Assembly (NCBI GenBank): GCA_963757335.1
Contig: CAVWRJ010000008.1
Coordinates: 186,001 to 250,000 of the forward strand
DNA length: 64,000 bases
From: DASQPA01 sp963757335
GTDB lineage: Bacteria; Acidobacteriota; Thermoanaerobaculia; Multivoradales; UBA5704
Direction: 5' to 3'
In this document: positions 26,105 through 33,885 of the stretch, piece by piece
Layout: each line of letters opens with the position of its first letter
Numbering within the stretch: position 1 is the stretch's first letter
The notes under the pieces: generated by a model
What the model saw: only the letters and a program-made list of their open reading frames with translations
Database searches by the model: none
What the model was told of the DNA's origin: nothing
Made by a program: the position numbers and the translations under genes

Positions 26105-27667
26105 CTACCCCTGGTGTTCGGGGCGGAGCAGATCGAGGACGGTCTTGACCGGGGCGAAGGTGGCGGCCGGGACCTCGACGAAGACCGTGTTCCAGCCCGC
26201 CATGGCGCCGTTCCACAGACCGGGGTGCTCGAGGGCTTTCAAGGCGCGGCCCTCGTACGACTTCTCGGCGAGGAAGGCGGTACCCGGGTCGACGAAGCGT
26301 TCGAGGTCGTAGGCCCGGCCGTGGCGGTCGCGGAGGCTGCAGACGAGGTCGACCGGGTTGAAGTGGGTCGCGGCGGCGAGCCGGGCCTCCTGCTCGGGGG
26401 AGTTGCGGTCGACCTGGGCGGTCTCGACGATCTGGAGCGAGACTTCGCCGGCTTCGCCGCCAGTGCCGCCGTGGCCATCCTCCGATCGGACCCAGAAGGG
26501 CCCGCCGCCGGTCTCGCCGGTGTTGGACACCATCCCGGCGACCCGGAACGGCCGGTCGAGGCGGTCGGCCAGGCGCCGCGCCCGCTCCTCTAGGGAAGCG
26601 GGAGGAGAGGCGAGCGAGAGCTCCTCGGCGAGGAAGCGCTCGCCCTCGTCGAGGAGGGCGGGTTCGGCCCCTTCCCGTTCGAGTCGGTCGGCGAGAGCGT
26701 GGGCGCGGTCGGTGAGATCGACCAGGAGTCCCAGGAGGAGCTGCTTCCATTCGTTGACCAGGGGCTTGCCGGCGTCCGGCAGCACGTTGTCGATGTTCTT
26801 CAAGAGGACGAGGTCGCCCCCGGCCCGGCCCCAGGCAGCGAGATTGCCCAAGAGCGCGCCGTGACCGCCGGGACGGAAGAGGAGCGAGCCGTCGGCCTGG
26901 CGGAAGGGGCGGTTCTCGAGATCGACGGCCAAGGTGTCGGTCGCCGGCTCCTGGCGGGAGAAGCAGGCCTCGAAGTGCGCCCCGAGCGCGGCCCCGTGCC
27001 GCGGGCCGGCCCGCTCGAGGAGCTCCCGGAAGCCCCCCTCGTGCTGCGGCGAGACGGTGAAATGGAGCCGGCAGAGGCCGTCCTCCCGGCGCTGGGTCAT
27101 GGCCGCCTCGACCAGGTGCTCCTCGAACGGGGTGCGTGGGCCGGCCGGGTAGCGATGAAAGAGGAGGAGCCCCTTGGGGAGGTCGGCATAGCCGAGGCCG
27201 GCCGCGGTGAGGAGGAAGGAGAGGACCTCCCCTCGATTCCCCTCGGCGAGAAACCTCTCGATCGCCTCGCCGGCCCGCACCATGGCGGCGGCGAGCGCCT
27301 CGGCGAAGGCGAAACGATCCAGGTTGTCGAAGAAGCTGGCGACGGCCGGCCCGTCCTGGCCCTCGTTCAGGAAGGCGAGGAGGTCCTTGAACATCCGGGT
27401 CGCCGCCCCGGAGGCGGGGACGAAGCGCGAGGCCCGCCCGGCCTGGGCCGCTCTTACGGCAAGCTCGCGGAGGCGCGGCTTCTCCGCTTCGGAGAGAGCG
27501 CGGATGCCGTCGCCCAGCTGGCAGGGACGGAGGAGATGGGTCGGGGCCGGCGGGTGGCGGAAGATCTCGACCTGCCGGGCCGCCTCCTCGGGCGGGATGC
27601 CCAACTCGGCCATCTGGCGGAGGTCGCGTTCGGAGAAGAGGGCTTCTGGTGAGCTAGTCGCCGTCAT
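26105..27667 (-). CDS. DUF4301 family protein
   Basis: 520 residues. The family pattern is clear: LRQMAELGIPPEEAARQVEI, then PCQLGDGIRALSEAEK, RFVPASGAATRMFKDLLAFL, and a middle part with VSPQHEGGFRELLE and FRPGGHGALLGNL. The phosphate-binding-like ASGAATRMFK and the overall layout recall nucleotidyltransferases, but function is not established. Its start overlaps the end of rfbC by 14 bases, so it belongs to the rfbB-rfbC transcript and may act in nucleotide-sugar or surface-polysaccharide metabolism. A short repeat GTGGEAGEV lies near 26435. Confidence 0.9.
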   Translation of the reverse strand: MTATSSPEALFSERDLRQMAELGIPPEEAARQVEIFRHPPAPTHLLRPCQLGDGIRALSEAEKPRLRELAVRAAQAGRASRFVPASGAATRMFKDLLAFLNEGQDGPAVASFFDNLDRFAFAEALAAAMVRAGEAIERFLAEGNRGEVLSFLLTAAGLGYADLPKGLLLFHRYPAGPRTPFEEHLVEAAMTQRREDGLCRLHFTVSPQHEGGFRELLERAGPRHGAALGAHFEACFSRQEPATDTLAVDLENRPFRQADGSLLFRPGGHGALLGNLAAWGRAGGDLVLLKNIDNVLPDAGKPLVNEWKQLLLGLLVDLTDRAHALADRLEREGAEPALLDEGERFLAEELSLASPPASLEERARRLADRLDRPFRVAGMVSNTGETGGGPFWVRSEDGHGGTGGEAGEVSLQIVETAQVDRNSPEQEARLAAATHFNPVDLVCSLRDRHGRAYDLERFVDPGTAFLAEKSYEGRALKALEHPGLWNGAMAGWNTVFVEVPAATFAPVKTVLDLLRPEHQG

Positions 27668-28211
27668 ACTTCGGTAAGTGGTGCAGGATCTCCGCCAGCC
27701 GGGGGGCCACCCGGTCCTTGGGCGAGATGACCGGATCGGCCACCGGCCACTCGATCCCGATGTCGGGATCGTTCCAGATCACGCTCTGCTCGTCGTTCGG
27801 GGCGTAGAAGTCGGTGCACTTGTACTCGACCTGGGCAAACGCGGAGAGGACGCAGAAGCCGTGCACGAAGCCCGGCGGGACGTAGAGCTGGTGGAAGTTC
27901 TCGGCCGAGAGCCGCACCCCCACCCACCTGGCGAAGGTCGGCGAGCCGCGGCGGACGTCGACCGCCACGTCGAAGATCTCCCCCTCGATCGCCCGCACCA
28001 GCTTGCCCTGGGGATGCTGGCGCTGCGAGTGGAGGCCGCGGAGGGTCCCCTCTACCGAGCGCGACTGGTTGTCCTGAACGAAGCTCGCCTGAATGCCGCC
28101 CTCGCGGTACTTGCGCTCGTGGAAGGTCTCCAGGAAGAAGCCGCGCTCGTCGGGGAAGAGGGTCGGCTCGACGAGGACGACGCCGGGGAGCTCCAGATGA
28201 GTGAACTTCAT
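27654..28211 (-). CDS. rfbC: dTDP-4-dehydrorhamnose 3,5-epimerase
   Basis: 185 residues from the ATG at 28211, which overlaps the rfbB stop by four bases (ATGA). It epimerises dTDP-4-keto-6-deoxyglucose on the way to dTDP-L-rhamnose. Family signatures are FPDERGFFLETFHERKY, VQDNQSRS, LRGLHSQRQHPQGKLVR with the catalytic His, YVPPGFVHGFCVLS and the late Tyr/Asp region. The cupin fold is complete. RfbA and RfbD, which would complete the pathway, are not in the window. Confidence 0.96.
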   Translation of the reverse strand: MKFTHLELPGVVLVEPTLFPDERGFFLETFHERKYREGGIQASFVQDNQSRSVEGTLRGLHSQRQHPQGKLVRAIEGEIFDVAVDVRRGSPTFARWVGVRLSAENFHQLYVPPGFVHGFCVLSAFAQVEYKCTDFYAPNDEQSVIWNDPDIGIEWPVADPVISPKDRVAPRLAEILHHLPKYDGD

Positions 28212-29311
28212 GCCTTCGCGGTCTCCGAGAGGAGTCCCAGCCGTTCGCGCTGGTAGCGTCCGGACTGCACCGCTTCGCACCAGGCGGAGTTGCCGAGGTA
28301 CCAGCGGACGGTGGCGTTGAGCCCGGTGGTCAGGTCGTGGCGCGGGGTCCAGCCGATCTCGCGGCGGATCTTGGCGTCGTCGATGGCGTAGCGCCGGTCG
28401 TGGCCGGGGCGGTCGGGGACGTAGGTTTTGAGCTCGCGGTAGCTAGAGACACCGCGCTGGCTGAGGGCCGGGTTCCCGGCCGCCGGGCGCTCGGCCTCCA
28501 GGGCGTCGCAGATCGTATCGACGATCTCCAGGTTGGTGCGCTCGCTGCGGCCCCCCAGATTGTACTTCTCACCCGGCTCGCCGCCCGCGAGCACCGCGAG
28601 GATGCCCCGGCAGTGGTCCTCGACGTAGAGCCAGTCCCGGATGTTGCCGCCATCGCCGTAGATCGGCAGCGGTTTGCCTTCGAGGGCGTTCAGGATCATC
28701 AGCGGGATGAGCTTCTCGGGGAACTGGTAGGGGCCGTAGTTGTTCGAGCAGTTGGTGAGGAGAGTGGGGAGGCCGTAGGTATGGAAGTAGGCCCGCACCA
28801 GGTGGTCGGCCGCCGCCTTCGAGGCGGCGTAGGGGGAGTTCGGCGCGTAGGGGGTGGTCTCCGCGAAGAGGCCGGTCGAGCCCAGGCTGCCGTAGACCTC
28901 GTCGGTCGAGACGTGGAGGAAGCGGAAGGCTCGGGCCTCGGCATCGGGGAGGGTCGCCCGGTAGAAGCGCGCCGCCTCCAGCATCTCGAAGGCGCCCACG
29001 ATGTTGGTCTGGACGAAGGCGGAGGCGTCCTCGATCGAGCGGTCGACGTGGCTCTCGGCCGCGAAGTTGACCACTGCCTGAGGGCGGTGCTCGGCGAGGA
29101 GCCGGCGCACGGTCGCGCGGTCGGCAATGTCCCCCTCTACGAAGACGAGGCGCGGGCCGTGGAGGTCGCCCAGGCCGGCCAGGCTCTCCAGGCTCCCGGC
29201 GTAGGTCAGCTTGTCGAGGACGACGATCTTGGCGCCGGTCTCCCCGAGCGCCAGCCGGACGAAATTCGAACCGATGAACCCGGCGCCGCCGGTGACGAGA
29301 AGGGTGTCCAT
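28208..29311 (-). CDS. rfbB: dTDP-glucose 4,6-dehydratase
   Basis: 367 residues, an extended short-chain dehydrogenase. The NAD-binding motif is VTGGAGFIGSNFVRLAL, the active-site stretch HVSTDEVYGSLG, and the catalytic YxxxK is in SPYAASKAAADHLV. It converts dTDP-glucose to dTDP-4-keto-6-deoxyglucose for rhamnose and other deoxysugars of surface polysaccharide. It heads the rfbB-rfbC-DUF4301 operon, divergent from uppP with only 59 bases between starts, so the two promoters overlap. Confidence 0.97.
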   Translation of the reverse strand: MDTLLVTGGAGFIGSNFVRLALGETGAKIVVLDKLTYAGSLESLAGLGDLHGPRLVFVEGDIADRATVRRLLAEHRPQAVVNFAAESHVDRSIEDASAFVQTNIVGAFEMLEAARFYRATLPDAEARAFRFLHVSTDEVYGSLGSTGLFAETTPYAPNSPYAASKAAADHLVRAYFHTYGLPTLLTNCSNNYGPYQFPEKLIPLMILNALEGKPLPIYGDGGNIRDWLYVEDHCRGILAVLAGGEPGEKYNLGGRSERTNLEIVDTICDALEAERPAAGNPALSQRGVSSYRELKTYVPDRPGHDRRYAIDDAKIRREIGWTPRHDLTTGLNATVRWYLGNSAWCEAVQSGRYQRERLGLLSETAKA

Positions 29312-29370
29312 ATCGGGGGCGAAGTATATACAATCGCCGCGCCCGCGCCGGCTTAGCGGGGGAGATCCCG

Positions 29371-30201
29371 ATGCCCATCCTTCACGCCATCCTCCTCGCC
29401 ATCGTCCAGGGGGCGACCGAGTTCATCCCGGTCAGCTCCTCGGCCCACCTGATCCTCATCCCGTACCTGTTGCACTGGCCGGATCAGGGATTGGCCTTCG
29501 ACGTGGCGACCCATGTCGGGACGCTCCTCGCCGCTCTCCTCTATTTCCGGAACGACGTGGCCGAGCTGCTGACCGGCTTCTTCTCCGGCAAGCTCATCCC
29601 CGGGGGCGACTTCGACCCGCGGAAGCTCGGCTGGGGGATCATCGCCGGCACCATCCCCGCCGGCCTCTTCGGGCTCGCCTTCCACCACCTGGCGGAGACC
29701 CAGGCGCGCAACCCGCTTCTCATCGCCTGCACCTCGATCGGCTTCGGTCTCCTCCTCTTCGCCGCCGACCGTATGGGCCGGAAGTGGCGGGAGATCAAGG
29801 ATGTCGGCATCATCGCCGGCGTGGTCGTCGGCGCCGCCCAGGCCCTCGCCCTGGTGCCCGGCACCTCGCGCTCCGGCATTACCATCACCGCCGCCCTCCT
29901 CCTCGGCTTTTCGCGGCCGGCCGGGGCGCGCTTCTCCTTCCTCCTCGTCATCCCGGTCTCCGCTCTCGCCGCTCTCTTCGAAGGCTGGAAACTGATGAAG
30001 GCGGGGGGAGCGCACGCCGATTTCGTCGCCATGGCGGTGGGTGTCGTCGTCTCCGCCATTGTCGGCTACCTGGTGATCGACTGGCTCCTCGCCTGGCTCC
30101 GCCGCCAGAGCCTCACCCCGTTCGTCGTCTACCGGGTGCTCCTCGGGCTCGCCATCTTAGGCGTCGTCTACTCGCGACTCGCCCAGCTTCAGACAAAATA
30201 G
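29371..30201 (+). CDS. uppP: undecaprenyl-diphosphatase UppP (BacA)
   Basis: 276 residues, multi-spanning. It dephosphorylates undecaprenyl pyrophosphate to recycle the lipid carrier for peptidoglycan and polysaccharide synthesis, and gives bacitracin resistance. The two active-site motifs are present: QGATEFIPVSSSAHLIL and LVPGTSRSGITI. It is single, next to the rhamnose genes, which also use the lipid carrier. A strong terminator lies at 30277-30310. Confidence 0.96.
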   Translation: MPILHAILLAIVQGATEFIPVSSSAHLILIPYLLHWPDQGLAFDVATHVGTLLAALLYFRNDVAELLTGFFSGKLIPGGDFDPRKLGWGIIAGTIPAGLFGLAFHHLAETQARNPLLIACTSIGFGLLLFAADRMGRKWREIKDVGIIAGVVVGAAQALALVPGTSRSGITITAALLLGFSRPAGARFSFLLVIPVSALAALFEGWKLMKAGGAHADFVAMAVGVVVSAIVGYLVIDWLLAWLRRQSLTPFVVYRVLLGLAILGVVYSRLAQLQTK

Positions 30202-30205
30202 CCTA

Positions 30206-30310
30206 TTGACAATAAGCTATGTCTCGCGTAGTATTTTCAGCAGCGGGGAGGTAATTCCTCCTCTCATCCCTCCCAAGAGGAGCGTTCCCGATAGCGCTCC
30301 TCCTTTTTTT
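30206..30310 (+). ncRNA. candidate small RNA: promoter, about 70-nt transcript and terminator
   Basis: TTGACA (30206-30211) is followed after exactly 17 bases by TAGTAT (30229-30234), a plausible housekeeping promoter lying right after the uppP stop. The expected transcript starts near 30241 and ends at the terminator, giving about 70 nt. It contains a hairpin GGAGG-TAATT-CCTCC and C-rich single strands that could pair with ribosome-binding sites. The promoter could instead be chance and the terminator simply that of uppP. Confidence 0.35.
30277..30310 (+). terminator. rho-independent terminator after uppP
   Basis: The stem GAGGAGCG pairs with CGCTCCTC across a ten-base loop and is followed by C and a run of seven or so T. 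A second very strong hairpin, CCCTACCCCCC with GGGGGGTAGGG, follows near 30320-30347 and lies between the convergent uppP and chalcone-isomerase-like genes. Confidence 0.88.
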
Positions 30311-30358
30311 GTGTACGCCCCCCTACCCCCCGGGGAGGGGGGTAGGGTGTCAAGGCTC

Positions 30359-30937
30359 CTACTGCCCGAGGACCCCCTTCTTGAAGTCTTCGCCCGGGCC
30401 GGGCTTCGGGCCGATCCAAGTTGCCAGGATGGCGTCGGCAGTGGGCTTGCCGGGGAGGGTCCCCTTGGCCTTGTTGTTGACCTCGACCGCCGTTCCCTGC
30501 CCGGGGAGGTAGGTGAAGGTCATCGTCTGTCCTTTGGGGACGTCCTCCATGTAACCGCAGAGGGTGGTGGTGAACGCCTTCTTGACCTCGGCCGAGGCGT
30601 GGGGGGAGTTGTCCTCCAGGCCCTCTTTCCAGGCGTCGCACATCTGGCCGGCCTTGACGCTGTAGAGGAAGGAGAGGACCATCCGGCGTGGGGCGTCCTC
30701 GGCGAGGACCTTGGCGGCGTCGTGCTCCTTGTGGGTCAGGTAGAGGCCGCCGACGTACACTTTGATAAAGAACTTCGAACGCAGGCCAAGGCCGTCGAGC
30801 ACCAGGCTCTGGCCGGCGGCGTCGACCTTGTCGGGGAGCGTGATGCCGGCGAGGCTGGCGGCGCGGGCGGCCGGGACGGCGGTCCCCAGGGTGGCGGTGA
30901 GCAGCAGGGCGAGGGGCGTGGCGCGGCAGATTCGCAT
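30359..30937 (-). CDS. exported chalcone isomerase-like protein
   Basis: 192 residues with a signal peptide (cleavage near ARA-AS). The mature part matches the bacterial chalcone isomerase-like family (Chalcone_3 type): LDGLGLRSKFFIKVYVGGLY and a long C-terminal part with AFTTTLCGYMEDVPKGQTM. Bacterial members are mostly of unknown function, with a fatty-acid-binding or isomerase-like fold; the plant flavonoid reaction should not be assumed. It is a single gene convergent with uppP. Confidence 0.85.
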   Translation of the reverse strand: MRICRATPLALLLTATLGTAVPAARAASLAGITLPDKVDAAGQSLVLDGLGLRSKFFIKVYVGGLYLTHKEHDAAKVLAEDAPRRMVLSFLYSVKAGQMCDAWKEGLEDNSPHASAEVKKAFTTTLCGYMEDVPKGQTMTFTYLPGQGTAVEVNNKAKGTLPGKPTADAILATWIGPKPGPGEDFKKGVLGQ

Positions 30938-31027
30938 AATCCTCCCTTGGATGAGCTTGACTTTGAGAGCCCGAGTCTAACGGATTCGTAGTTCAAACCC
31001 ACGGGGAGTTGGTACGTACCAGGTCTC

Positions 31028-31633
31028 GTGGACGAGAGAGCGATCGAAGCCGGCCTTGCCGAGAGCGCCCGCGCCGGGTCCGCGGCGGCCTTCCGCGAGC
31101 TGGTGCGCCGCTTCGAGCGGCCGGTCTACACCCTTGTGCTCCGCATGGTGCGCGACCCCGGCACCGCCGAGGAACTCGCCCAGGACGTCTTCGTCAAGGC
31201 CTATCGCCGGCTCGACACCTACGATCCGGAGCGGCGGTTCGCCAGCTGGCTGTTCAAGATCGCCCACAACACGACGATCGACCACCTGCGCCGGAGCGTT
31301 CCCGATCTCGTCTCTCTGGAGGCGGGGGGCGAGGAGGGGGGAGGACTCGCCGCGGTCCTCGTCAATCCGGCGGGGGAGAGCCCCGAGGCGGTGGCCGAGC
31401 GGGGCGACCTGGCGCGGGATTTGGAACGCGCCATCTCCGCCCTCCGGCCGGAGTACCGGACGGCGGTTGTGATGCGCTACCAGGAGGGGCTCTCCTACGA
31501 GGAGATCAGCGCCGCCATGGACCTCCCCCTGGGGACAATCAAGACCCATCTGCACCGGGCGAGGAAGGAGCTCGCTGGGACGATGCGCGCCCGCGGCTGG
31601 GCGCCTGAAACCGGGAGCGCTCGACCCTCGTAG
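31028..31633 (+). CDS. ECF-type RNA polymerase sigma factor
   Basis: 201 residues with a GTG start. Region 2 is seen in FRELVRRFERPVYTLVLRMV, the segment TAEELAQDVFVKAYRRLDTY and FASWLFKIAHNTTIDHLRR; region 4 is in LRPEYRTAVVMRYQEGLSYE and PLGTIKTHLHRARKEL. It recruits polymerase to a small regulon. The two genes downstream encode membrane proteins, the first a likely anti-sigma factor, so this is a typical ECF cluster for envelope stress. Next gene starts 20 bases later. Confidence 0.93.
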   Translation: MDERAIEAGLAESARAGSAAAFRELVRRFERPVYTLVLRMVRDPGTAEELAQDVFVKAYRRLDTYDPERRFASWLFKIAHNTTIDHLRRSVPDLVSLEAGGEEGGGLAAVLVNPAGESPEAVAERGDLARDLERAISALRPEYRTAVVMRYQEGLSYEEISAAMDLPLGTIKTHLHRARKELAGTMRARGWAPETGSARPS

Positions 31634-31653
31634 GGGAGTGCGAGGAGACGATC

Positions 31654-32250
31654 ATGGAGCGACCGGACGACGACCTGCTGGACCGCTGGCTGAGGGCTGA
31701 GGAAGATCTCGGCGAGCTCGGCGATCTCGGCGGTGCCAGCGACTCCGCAGCCGACGCCAGGGCCGAGGCGGCGCTCACGGCCCTCTTCGCCGCTCTCCCG
31801 CTCGCCTCCCCGGCCCCCGGCTTCGCCGACCGGGTGGTCCGGGCGGCCGCGCCGGTATTGCCGGCAGTACCGGCGGTACGTCCCGCTTTCCTCCCCGGCT
31901 TCCTGGCCTCGCCCTGGGGGCGGGCCGGGGTCGTGCTCGGTCTGGCCTCGGCGGCCCTCGGTCTCCCGGCGTTCTTCGCCGCCCTGGCGCCGCTCCTCGC
32001 TCTCCTCAGCCCGGCCCTTCTGGCACCGGTCGCCGCTCGGACCCTGGTCGAGGCGAGCGGCTGGATCGCCTCCGGCGTGCGTCTCGGGCACTGGTGCACC
32101 GCCTTCACCCGCACTCTCCTGACGCCCTTCGAATCTCCGGCCGTGACCGCCGCGATGGGGGCCTGCCTCCTGATCTCGGCGGTGGCCTTGCGCCTGCTCT
32201 ACGAGCTCCTTCAACGCGAGAGGAACTGGACCTATGTGGACCCCACCTGA
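31654..32250 (+). CDS. membrane protein, putative anti-sigma factor
   Basis: 198 residues. The acidic N-terminal part (DDDLLDRWLRAEEDLGELGD) is cytoplasmic-like, followed by hydrophobic helices around residues 80-140 and 160-185. The position directly after an ECF sigma gene, the short acidic N-terminus and the membrane segments fit an anti-sigma factor, but there is no zinc-binding HxxxCxxC motif, so this rests on context. A short repeat ELGDLGG lies near 31705-31735. Its end overlaps the next gene by 17 bases. Confidence 0.65.
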   Translation: MERPDDDLLDRWLRAEEDLGELGDLGGASDSAADARAEAALTALFAALPLASPAPGFADRVVRAAAPVLPAVPAVRPAFLPGFLASPWGRAGVVLGLASAALGLPAFFAALAPLLALLSPALLAPVAARTLVEASGWIASGVRLGHWCTAFTRTLLTPFESPAVTAAMGACLLISAVALRLLYELLQRERNWTYVDPT

Positions 32251-33880
32251 TTGCGCACGCTCCACGGGAACCCGCCGCTGCCGGCGGATCTCGTTGTCCC
32301 TCCTGGCCCTGGCGGCCCTGCTGCTGCCAGCGGCCCTGCCGGCTTTGGCACAGTCCCGGCTGCGCTCAACTTCGGGGGCATCGGCGGCATCGGCGGCATC
32401 GGCATCCGGCCTCACTCCGGAGCGGACCCAGCTGCGCCAGACGATCCTCGGGCTCTACGAGGTCCTCCCCATGCGCGGCGGTCTGCTGCTCAAGCCGCAT
32501 GCCTCGAAGATCGGGGTGAAGACGATCGAGCTCACCGACGGGAGCATCGCCATCAACGGCGAGACGACACCGCCGAGCGTCGTCCGCGCCTGGTTGATCG
32601 CCGACGCTCCACCGGTGCTTCAGCTCGCCGAGCTGCCGCCAGCCGAGCGGCGGCAGCTCTTCGGTCTGCCGACGGAGGGGGGCCCGACCGCCATTCCGAC
32701 GCCGAAAGCTTCGGCTCCGGTCTCCGCCGACAAGCCGCCGGCCCAGACGGATTCGGAGGAGGCTTCAGAAGAGACCGACAAGCCGGAGACCCCGACCGCT
32801 CCGGAGCCGCCAACCCCGCCGAGCCCGCCGACCTCGATCAGCACCGGGTCGCGGGTCCGGGTGGGGGGGAGCGCGCGGGTCGAGGCGAACGAGGTGGTGG
32901 AGTCTGTAGTCGCGGTCGGCGGGTCGGTCCATGTCGAGGGCGAGGTCGAGCGCGACGTCGCCGCCGTCGGCGGCCCGGCCTGGATCGACGGCAAGGTGGG
33001 GGGCGGGGTGACCTCGGTGGGCGGCTCCGTCCACCTCGGCCCCAAGGCGGAGGTGGAGGGGAACGTGACGAGCGTCCTCGGGCACATCGATGCCGATCCC
33101 AAGGCCAGGATCCACGGGACGAAGACCGAGGTCTCGCCGAGCGAGTTCGTGCTCGGCGGGCGGCACGGCAAGGGTTTCGGGAACCTCGACATCGGGCCCT
33201 TCCAGGGCGAGAGCTTCCTCTGGACCGCGTTCCGGATCCTCTTCAAGCTCCTCCTCGTCTGCCTCACCCTGCTGGTGGCGCGGCCGCGGATCGAGCGCCT
33301 GGAGCGCCGGCTGACCGCGCAACCCTGGGAGTCCGGCGGAGTGGGTCTCCTCGCCGTGCTGGCGTTCTTTCCCGCCCTGATCCTCGCCACCGTTCTCACC
33401 TGTTGTCTCTTCCTGATTCTCTACCCGGTCGTCTTCCTGCTCGTCCTGGTCGTGGGTCTCCTCGGCTACACCACCGTGGTCTACCGGATCGGCCGGTGGT
33501 CCGAGGGTCGCTTCGGCTGGCGCTTCGGCGGCAATCCGTACCTCGCGGTCCTGGTGGGGATGGCCTGGATCGAGAGCCTGCGGATCGTCGGCGCCCTGGT
33601 GAGCGTCGACGACGGGATCTTCAACCTCTTCGGCTCTATGGTCTCCGGGTTCGGCCGCCTGGTGGTCTTCGGCGCGACGATCCTCGGCATCGGGGTCGTC
33701 CTCCTCGACCGCTTCTCGAATGGCTGGCGCCGCACGCCGCCGCCGGACGGGCTGCCCCTGGCGCCAATATCGCCAATATCGCCGATGTCGCCAATGTCGC
33801 CGGTATCGCCGGCACCGGTTCTGGAGCCCGGTTCACCCATGCCGCCCGCGCCGCGCGAGACCTGGGAACGGGAGCCGTAG
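32234..33880 (+). CDS. exported membrane protein with bactofilin-like repeats
   Basis: 548 residues with a signal peptide (after an Arg-rich n-region). A Pro/Thr/Glu-rich linker (about 150-205) leads to a polymer-forming segment, VGGSARVEANEVVESVVAVG then GSVHVEGEVERDVAAVGG, the right-handed beta-solenoid pattern of bactofilins. Four to five membrane helices follow from about residue 330, and the C-terminus is a repeat tail (APISPISPMSPMSPVSP). It ends the ECF sigma cluster, so it may be a regulated envelope scaffold. Short 9-bp repeats at 32376-32405 and 33757-33815 are in frame. Confidence 0.8.
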   Translation: MWTPPDCARSTGTRRCRRISLSLLALAALLLPAALPALAQSRLRSTSGASAASAASASGLTPERTQLRQTILGLYEVLPMRGGLLLKPHASKIGVKTIELTDGSIAINGETTPPSVVRAWLIADAPPVLQLAELPPAERRQLFGLPTEGGPTAIPTPKASAPVSADKPPAQTDSEEASEETDKPETPTAPEPPTPPSPPTSISTGSRVRVGGSARVEANEVVESVVAVGGSVHVEGEVERDVAAVGGPAWIDGKVGGGVTSVGGSVHLGPKAEVEGNVTSVLGHIDADPKARIHGTKTEVSPSEFVLGGRHGKGFGNLDIGPFQGESFLWTAFRILFKLLLVCLTLLVARPRIERLERRLTAQPWESGGVGLLAVLAFFPALILATVLTCCLFLILYPVVFLLVLVVGLLGYTTVVYRIGRWSEGRFGWRFGGNPYLAVLVGMAWIESLRIVGALVSVDDGIFNLFGSMVSGFGRLVVFGATILGIGVVLLDRFSNGWRRTPPPDGLPLAPISPISPMSPMSPVSPAPVLEPGSPMPPAPRETWEREP

Positions 33881-33885
33881 ACGAT

